From Rudaeicoccus suwonensis (GTDB lineage: Bacteria; Actinomycetota; Actinomycetes; Actinomycetales; Dermatophilaceae), in NCBI RefSeq assembly GCF_007829035.1, contig NZ_VIVQ01000001.1, forward strand, positions 1,922,001 through 1,986,000: a stretch of 64,000 nt of DNA, given 5' to 3'. The notes below the pieces were generated by a model that worked only from the letters and a program-made list of their open reading frames with translations, was not told where the DNA came from and did not search any database. Positions within the stretch are counted from its first letter, which is position 1. The number at the start of each line of letters is the position of its first letter. This document shows, one piece after another, positions 58,919 through 64,000 of this stretch. A program made the position numbers and the translations under genes.

Positions 58919-60673
58919 ATGAGCACGACAGCAGCGATACAGGCGACCTTCGAGGACCTGGGCACGGCCCTCGCCGACGTCACGTTCGTCGTGCTCGACC
59001 TCGAGACCACCGGTGGCAGCGCCACAGACTCACGCATCACCGAGATCGGCGCGGTGAAGGTGCGGGCCGGCGAGCGCCTGGAGGAGTTCCAGACGCTCAT
59101 CAATCCAGCGGAGTCGATCCCCGCCTTCATCTCCGTCCTGACCGGCATCACCGACCGCATGGTCGCAAGCGCGCCGCGCATCGAGTCTGCCCTGCCTGCC
59201 TTTTTGGAGTTCATCGGCGACTCGGTGCTGGTGGCGCACAACGCCGGCTTCGACATCACGTTCTTGAAGGTGAATGCCGCACGCCTCGGGCTGCCATGGC
59301 CCGGCAACAAGGTGCTCGACACGGTGCACCTGGCCCGCCAACTGGTCGGCCGCGACGAATCCCCCAACCACAAACTTTCCTCGTTGGCGCAGTTGTTCCA
59401 TGCGGTGACCACGCCCGATCACCGTGCCCTGCACGATGCCCGTGCGACCGTCGACGTGCTGCACGGCCTCTTGGAACGGGTCGGCAATCTCGGCGTGCAC
59501 ACCCTGGAGGAGTTGCAGTCCTACTCGGCCCGCGTGTCACCGGGTCAGCGGCGCAAGCGTTTTCTTGCTGATCCATTGCCGTCGGCGCCGGGGGTCTACA
59601 TCTTCAAGGACGACCACCAGCGACCGCTCTACATCGGCACCTCGGTCAACATCAAACGCAGAGTCCGCACCTACTTCACCGCAGCCGAGCAGCGATCCCG
59701 GATGGCTGAGATGGTCGGTTTGGCAGCATCCGTCACGCCGATCGTCTGCCAGACGACGTTGGAGGCCCAGGTCCGCGAGTTGCGCCTGATCGCGGAGCAC
59801 AAACCGCGGTACAACCGTCGCTCACGTCATCCTGAGCGCGCCGTCTGGCTCAAGCTCACGGCCGAGGCATTCCCACGGTTGTCGATCGTGCGCGAGGTCC
59901 GTTGCGACCACGCCACGTATGCCGGCCCGTTTGGCTCGCGGGTTGCTGCCGAGGCGGCGATGGCGGCCGTGCACGAGGTGTTGCCGTTGCGGCAATGCAC
60001 CAAACGCCTGTCGACACGGACGACGTCCTCCGCGTGCGCTCTCGCGGAGATGGGCCGATGCGGTGCACCCTGCACCGGTGCCCAGTCCGTCGACGACTAC
60101 GCACTCATCGCGCGCTCGGCGGCACAGACCCTCGACGGCAGCGGCCGCGGCGTACTCGACGCACTGGACGAGCGACTGCGCGACCTGGCTGCGGGTGAAC
60201 GCTTCGAGGATGCCAGCCTGGTTCGCGACCGGATGATCGCACTGGTGCGGGCGGCAGCACGCGCTCAGCGCATCCGCCCCTTGGCCGACAGTGCAGAGAT
60301 CATCGCCGCGGCACCTCGGCCGACGGGTGGCTGGGAGTTCACCTGTGTGCGTTGGGGCCGCTTCGCCGGGGCCACCGTGGCTCCTCGCGGTGCCGACCCG
60401 CGCCCTTTCATAGAGGCCTTGCGCGCCTCCGCCGAAACCGTCGCCGAGCCGCAGAGCCCGGCACCGGCAGCATCGGCAGAGGAGACGGAGAAGATTCTCA
60501 CCTGGCTCGACCAGCCCGGTGTGCGGGTGGTCGACATCGACGGCGTGTGGACCTGCCCGGTCGACGGTGCCGGTCAGGCCCAGGACGTCCTCGAACCCCT
60601 GTTGCGCTCACAACGTGACGTGGCCGGATTCAGCGAGGCGAGCGACTGGTCCGTCGCGTCACGCGCCGGCTGA
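58919..60673 (+). CDS. DEDD exonuclease fused to UvrC-like GIY-YIG nuclease domain
   Basis: 584 residues. The N-terminal DnaQ/epsilon-type domain (about 20-185) shows VVLDLETTG, AHNAGFDITFL and HRALHDARATVDVL (DEDDh). Then a GIY-YIG domain (about 215-300, APGVYIFKDDHQRPLYIGTSVNIKRRV) and a UvrC-like continuation with CTKRL...CALAEMGRCGAPC. Similar to M. tuberculosis Rv2191; role presumably DNA repair. TAGCGT seven bases before ATG 58919 suggests a leaderless message. Confidence 0.93.
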   Translation: MSTTAAIQATFEDLGTALADVTFVVLDLETTGGSATDSRITEIGAVKVRAGERLEEFQTLINPAESIPAFISVLTGITDRMVASAPRIESALPAFLEFIGDSVLVAHNAGFDITFLKVNAARLGLPWPGNKVLDTVHLARQLVGRDESPNHKLSSLAQLFHAVTTPDHRALHDARATVDVLHGLLERVGNLGVHTLEELQSYSARVSPGQRRKRFLADPLPSAPGVYIFKDDHQRPLYIGTSVNIKRRVRTYFTAAEQRSRMAEMVGLAASVTPIVCQTTLEAQVRELRLIAEHKPRYNRRSRHPERAVWLKLTAEAFPRLSIVREVRCDHATYAGPFGSRVAAEAAMAAVHEVLPLRQCTKRLSTRTTSSACALAEMGRCGAPCTGAQSVDDYALIARSAAQTLDGSGRGVLDALDERLRDLAAGERFEDASLVRDRMIALVRAAARAQRIRPLADSAEIIAAAPRPTGGWEFTCVRWGRFAGATVAPRGADPRPFIEALRASAETVAEPQSPAPAASAEETEKILTWLDQPGVRVVDIDGVWTCPVDGAGQAQDVLEPLLRSQRDVAGFSEASDWSVASRAG

Positions 60674-60745
60674 GCCGACCGACCGTCATACGCTCTGTGT
60701 GCCGTCACCGCAACGATGGGCACCCTGCGGCACTAGGCTCTTGCC

Positions 60746-61027
60746 ATGATTTCCGCGATTGTGATGATCAAAGCCGATGTGCACCGCATTCCCGAGGTCG
60801 CCGAGCAGATCGCAGAGATCGACGGCATCTCGGAGGTCTACAGCGTCACCGGCGACGTCGACCTCATCGCAATCGCCCGCGTCGCGCGGCACGAAGACTT
60901 CGCCGATGTCATCGCGGACCGCCTCAACAAGGTCGACGGCGTTCGCGACTCGCAGACGCACATCGCCTTCCGCACCTACTCCGCACAGGATCTGGGCGCG
61001 GCCTTCGCCATCGGTTTAGACGACTGA
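60746..61027 (+). CDS. stand-alone Lrp/AsnC ligand-binding (RAM) domain protein
   Basis: 93 residues: [39 protein letters not shown], then a helix and HIAFRTYS, the betaalphabeta RAM fold without an HTH. Such proteins bind amino acids and may modulate neighbouring Lrp-type regulators or enzymes. TAGGCT six bases before the ATG suggests a leaderless start. Its end overlaps trpD by 12 bases. Confidence 0.9.
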   Translation: MISAIVMIKADVHRIPEVAEQIAEIDGISEVYSVTGDVDLIAIARVARHEDFADVIADRLNKVDGVRDSQTHIAFRTYSAQDLGAAFAIGLDD

Positions 61028-62086
61028 TCCGTCCTGGGTGGCCCGCACCCACCGTTCAATGGCTCGTGCCGCAGCGCCGGAGTCGATCGACGCGCGCGCC
61101 TGCGCCATACCGCTGGAAAGCGCCTCGTCGAGCGAACCGTGAGATCCGAACCGGCCCGGGCCGTCTTCGAGTCCGACCACCGCGAGAGCCAACCCTGCGT
61201 TCAGGACGACGGCGTCGCGCACCGGGCCCCGCTCACCGGAGAGCAGCGTGCGCACCACCGCTGCGTTGTGAGCGGCGTCCCCGCCGCGCAGAGCGGCGAT
61301 GTCGGCGAGTTGCAGGCCGTGCGCGCCCGGATCGACGACGTGGTCACTGACCTCACCTCCGCGCACCCAGCACAACGTCGAGGTGGTGGTGATCGTCGCC
61401 TCGTCGAGTCCGTCGTCACCGCGCACGACCACGGCATCCCGTCCCCGGTCGGCGAAGACACCCGCGATCAACGGGACCATGCGCGGGTCAGCAGCGCCGA
61501 TGCAGGCATATCTCGGGCTGGCCGGGTTGGTCAGCGGACCGAGCACATTGAAGGCGGTGCGGATGCCGAGTTCGCTGCGAGTCGGTGCCGTATGCCGGAA
61601 CGACGGGTGAAAGGTCTGCGCAAAACAGAAGGTGATGCCGGCCTCGGCCGCAACCCTCGCCACGTCCGCAGCGCTGAGATCCAGCCGGACACCGAGCGCT
61701 TCGAGCACATCAGCAGCGCCGGATTGCGAGGACGCTGCACGGTTGCCGTGCTTGACGATCGAGGCGCCGGCGCCCGCTGCGACGATCGCCGACATCGTCG
61801 AGATGTTGACCGTGTGCGCCCCGTCACCGCCGGTCCCGACGATGTCGAGAGTGACTCCGGGGACGCTGATGGGCACGGCGTGTCTGATCATCTCGTCGGC
61901 GAGGCCACGCAGTTCGGCGACAGTCTCGCCCTTGGCGCGCAACGCGACGAGGAAGCCGGCAATCTGCGAACCCGTCGCGGCTCCCGACATGATCTGGTCC
62001 ATCGCCCACGACGTGTCTGAGGCGGCCAGATCGCGGCCGTCCAGCAGCGCGTTCAGCAGTCGGGGCCAACTGTTGTGATCGACCAC
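61016..62086 (-). CDS. trpD: anthranilate phosphoribosyltransferase
   Basis: 356 residues; second step of tryptophan synthesis, joining anthranilate and PRPP. Motifs: [17 protein letters not shown] (PRPP pyrophosphate), [21 protein letters not shown] and [11 protein letters not shown]. Alone here, outside a trp operon, as in M. tuberculosis (Rv2192c). The receiver-domain gene ends 14 bases upstream; the pair is probably cotranscribed. Confidence 0.96.
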   Translation of the reverse strand: MVDHNSWPRLLNALLDGRDLAASDTSWAMDQIMSGAATGSQIAGFLVALRAKGETVAELRGLADEMIRHAVPISVPGVTLDIVGTGGDGAHTVNISTMSAIVAAGAGASIVKHGNRAASSQSGAADVLEALGVRLDLSAADVARVAAEAGITFCFAQTFHPSFRHTAPTRSELGIRTAFNVLGPLTNPASPRYACIGAADPRMVPLIAGVFADRGRDAVVVRGDDGLDEATITTTSTLCWVRGGEVSDHVVDPGAHGLQLADIAALRGGDAAHNAAVVRTLLSGERGPVRDAVVLNAGLALAVVGLEDGPGRFGSHGSLDEALSSGMAQARASIDSGAAARAIERWVRATQDGSVV

Positions 62087-62100
62087 GACGGGCCGGTCGT

Positions 62101-62541
62101 TCAGGAGGTGCGACCCCGACGGGCCAGGTCGGCGATCGCCGATCCCAGAGTCATCGGGTCGATGGGGTGCGGAACGGCAGCGTCGGCCTGCGACCAGGCC
62201 GCCAACCAGCCGTCAGCGGGTCGACCGGTGAGCACCAGGATGTCGGGGCAGTCGTAGATCTCGTTCTTCAACTGTTTCGCCAGACCGAGACCGCCGACCT
62301 TTGCCGCCTCGCCGTCGAGGATGAGCAGGTCGTAACGCTCCTTCTCGACCGCTTCGATGACGGCGTCGGCGGTCGCGCACTCGCGCCACGCCGCAATCTC
62401 GACGTCCTTCGCAGGTCGACGTCCAACCCCGACGCGCACCGCATCCCGGGTCGCGATGTCGTCGCTGTAGAGCAGGACGGTGATGGTGTGCGCTGTGCCG
62501 GTGCGGTCGCCGGTCGGAGACGCGACGGAAGAAGCTGTCAT
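62101..62541 (-). CDS. receiver-domain (response-regulator-like) protein without output domain
   Basis: 146 residues. After a Thr/Ser-rich start, [43 protein letters not shown] and [29 protein letters not shown] follow the CheY-like strand order, with Asp in LILDGE at the usual phosphorylation position and a possible Thr in VLTG. The Lys switch is absent (HPID), so phosphorylation is doubtful. TAGGAT seven bases before ATG 62541 suggests a leaderless promoter. Conserved beside trpD and ctaE in actinobacteria. Confidence 0.82.
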   Translation of the reverse strand: MTASSVASPTGDRTGTAHTITVLLYSDDIATRDAVRVGVGRRPAKDVEIAAWRECATADAVIEAVEKERYDLLILDGEAAKVGGLGLAKQLKNEIYDCPDILVLTGRPADGWLAAWSQADAAVPHPIDPMTLGSAIADLARRGRTS

Positions 62542-62741
62542 GCCCGGAATCCTACTTGTCCCATCGGGCACCAAACGCGGCAGTCGTCCGTTGTCAGAGG
62601 TGCGACGACGAGCGCGCCCCGGCATACCAGTCTGTGAGTTCCCATTCGAACCCGCGTGATTCCGGGCAGCGTTGCAGTGAAATGAAACTCGTTGGGGGGT
62701 CGCGCGCGCGCCGACGCCCCATTGGGTACATAATTCTGCGC

Positions 62742-63395
62742 GTGGCGACCGCAACTGCAGCTCATACGAGCAATCCCGGGATACCCGCCGGACACGGCCC
62801 GGTGACCCGGCCAAACATGACCGCCGTTGGCACCATGGTCTGGCTGTCCAGCGAACTGATGTTCTTCGCGGGACTCTTCGCGATGTACTTCACGATCCGA
62901 TCAGTCGCCGGCGGCCTCTGGCACGAGCGCACGAATCACCTCGAGGTGACCTACGCCTTCTGCAACACACTGGTCCTGGTGATCTCCTCGGTGTGGTGCC
63001 AGATGGGCGTCTGGAAGGCTGAGCAGGGCCAGCCCTCGCGCACCGGCAAGCTGCTGCAGTTCAAGCAATGGGGTATGCGCGAGTGGTACGTCCTCGCCTA
63101 CCTCTTCGGCGCGGTCTTCGTCTCCGGCCAGGTGCTCGAGTACTCCAACATGTTCGGGGACGGCATCTCGCTGAACTCCGACGCCTATGGCTCGATGTTC
63201 TATCTGACGACCGGTTTCCACGCGATGCACGTGACTGGTGGCCTCATTGCGTTCCTGCTGATCATCGGCCGTACGTTCACGGCCAAGAAGTTCTCCCACC
63301 ACCAGATCACCGGCGCCATCGTCGTGTCCTACTACTGGCACTTCGTCGACGTCGTGTGGATCGCTCTGTTCGCCACGATCTACCTGCTGAAGTGA
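62742..63395 (+). CDS. ctaE: cytochrome c oxidase subunit III
   Basis: 217 residues, five membrane segments, as in short actinobacterial CtaE proteins. Part of the aa3 oxidase of the bcc-aa3 supercomplex. Motifs: [31 protein letters not shown] and [17 protein letters not shown] at 62742 has CATAAT seven bases before it. qcrC follows 52 bp later. The upstream 200-bp gap (62542-62741) is shared with the receiver-domain gene. Confidence 0.95.
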   Translation: MATATAAHTSNPGIPAGHGPVTRPNMTAVGTMVWLSSELMFFAGLFAMYFTIRSVAGGLWHERTNHLEVTYAFCNTLVLVISSVWCQMGVWKAEQGQPSRTGKLLQFKQWGMREWYVLAYLFGAVFVSGQVLEYSNMFGDGISLNSDAYGSMFYLTTGFHAMHVTGGLIAFLLIIGRTFTAKKFSHHQITGAIVVSYYWHFVDVVWIALFATIYLLK

Positions 63396-63447
63396 TGCCG
63401 ACACCGATGAGCGCCGCATCGCACCCCTCCGACGACAGGATCACCTC

Positions 63448-64000
63448 GTGACTTCCATCGCAGCCAAGCGCCGGCACCCCGCCGCGATCGCCGTGGTGCT
63501 GCTGCTCGGTCTGATCATCACAGGCGGGCTGTATGCCGCGTTCGCTCCCAAGGACGCCAGCGCTGCGCCGGACAACAGTCAGGCCATCGCGGCCGGCCAC
63601 AAGCTGTTCCTGTCCAACTGCGCGACCTGCCACGGCCTCGAAGCCGCAGGCGGTGACGGCGGCCCGTCCCTCGTCGGTGTCGGCGCTGCGGCGGTCGACT
63701 TCCAGGTCGGCACCGGCCGTATGCCGCTCGCGAACCCCGGTGTGCAGGCGCAGCACGGAATCATCGTCCAGTTCAGCACGAACGAGATTTCCCAGCTTGC
63801 CGCCTACGTCGCTTCGCTGGCACCCGGCCCGGCGATCCCTCCCGCGGACCTCACCTCGGGTGGCGGTGACATCGCGAAGGGCGGTGAACTCTTCCGCGTG
63901 AACTGCGCCATGTGTCACAACTTCGCCGGCTCCGGTGGCGCCCTGACTCGCGGCAAGTACGCGCCTGACCTGATGGATGTGTCCGGAAAGCACATCTACG
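63448..64000 (+). CDS. qcrC: cytochrome bc1 complex dihaem cytochrome c subunit (QcrC), cut by window edge
   Basis: 184 residues are visible. A basic start and membrane segment (PAAIAVVLLLGLIITGGLYA) precede two haem c motifs, CATCH (about residue 54) and CAMCH (about 154), the fused dicytochrome typical of actinobacterial QcrC, which passes electrons directly to the aa3 oxidase. GTG at 63448 after GACAGGA. The rest of the gene and qcrA/qcrB lie beyond the edge. Confidence 0.95.
   Translation, partial: MTSIAAKRRHPAAIAVVLLLGLIITGGLYAAFAPKDASAAPDNSQAIAAGHKLFLSNCATCHGLEAAGGDGGPSLVGVGAAAVDFQVGTGRMPLANPGVQAQHGIIVQFSTNEISQLAAYVASLAPGPAIPPADLTSGGGDIAKGGELFRVNCAMCHNFAGSGGALTRGKYAPDLMDVSGKHIY

Noticed and set aside
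1-64000. tRNA, rRNA or CRISPR arrays
   Set aside because: No cloverleaf-like GGTTCAA/TTC arm with CCA context, no rRNA segments and no regularly spaced direct repeats were seen.

Overview
The window is about 64 kb of high-GC DNA coding densely on both strands. Gene content points to an actinobacterium of the order Micrococcales; a Dermacoccaceae/Intrasporangiaceae-type organism is my inference, not something the sequence proves. The support is the set of actinobacterial families present (DUF3710, DUF4193, SepH, DUF5998, DUF7455, DUF3040, SAV_6107 HEPN, Rv2175c-like, PknL-like PASTA kinase, QcrC/CtaE) and gene orders that match known mycobacterial blocks. One block matches Rv2689c-Rv2701c on the left, and another matches Rv2173-Rv2194 on the right. 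No tRNA, rRNA, CRISPR array, insertion sequence, integrase or phage gene was seen.

Layout. 1-9 kb: RNA methyltransferase (runs off the left edge), a KimA-like potassium permease, the divergent TrkA-type pair CeoB/CeoC, an OB-fold protein, DUF3710, dUTPase, DUF4193, an inositol monophosphatase and ferrochelatase. 9-20 kb: sepH, then a long leftward gene string that reads in transcription order ECF sigma factor, membrane BNR-propeller protein, GNAT/acyl-CoA synthetase, DUF5998, phosphodiesterase, thymidine kinase and MFS protein. 20-26.5 kb: nitroreductase, hydroxy-acid oxidase, LLM-type oxidoreductase, membrane glycosyltransferase and the type IIA topoisomerase subunit A (parC). 26.5-30.3 kb: a small accessory cassette (GNAT, DinB-fold protein, DHA2 exporter with divergent TetR regulator) bracketed by two copies of a 60-bp repeat. 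30.3-39 kb: a DNA glycosylase-like gene, then a purine-catabolism operon (permease-UraD fusion, xdhA, xdhB, xdhC, guaD) with its own promoter, operator-like palindrome and a leader that can fold. 39-46 kb: parE, DUF7455, DUF3040, HEPN gene with an SOS box, metF, GGPP synthase and a split lycopene cyclase. 46-54 kb: Rv2175c-like regulator, LysM/transglycosylase protein, PASTA kinase, DAHP synthase, acyltransferase. 53-64 kb: two ROK kinases in tandem, a GET3/ArsA-like protein with a degenerate P-loop, SRPBCC protein, Tat-like lipoprotein protease, a truncated surface-protein remnant, exonuclease/GIY-YIG nuclease, Lrp-type domain, trpD, receiver-domain protein, ctaE and qcrC (runs off the right edge).

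How the genes work together. CeoB/CeoC are likely cytosolic regulators of potassium uptake next to the KimA-like permease. The purine operon would import purines, deaminate guanine to xanthine, oxidise xanthine to urate and (by the fused domain) handle a late urate-degradation intermediate. GGPP synthase plus CrtYc/CrtYd-type cyclase halves point to cyclic carotenoids, with the middle enzymes elsewhere. ctaE and qcrC begin the cytochrome bcc-aa3 respiratory block.

Two window-wide signals stand out. The octamer GTATGNCG (complement CGNCATAC) occurs about 95-100 times by hand count, against roughly 7 expected from base composition, on both strands and through nearly every region. Separately, at least fourteen genes have a TANNNT -10 element placed 6-8 bases before ATG or GTG, which suggests that leaderless transcription is common here.
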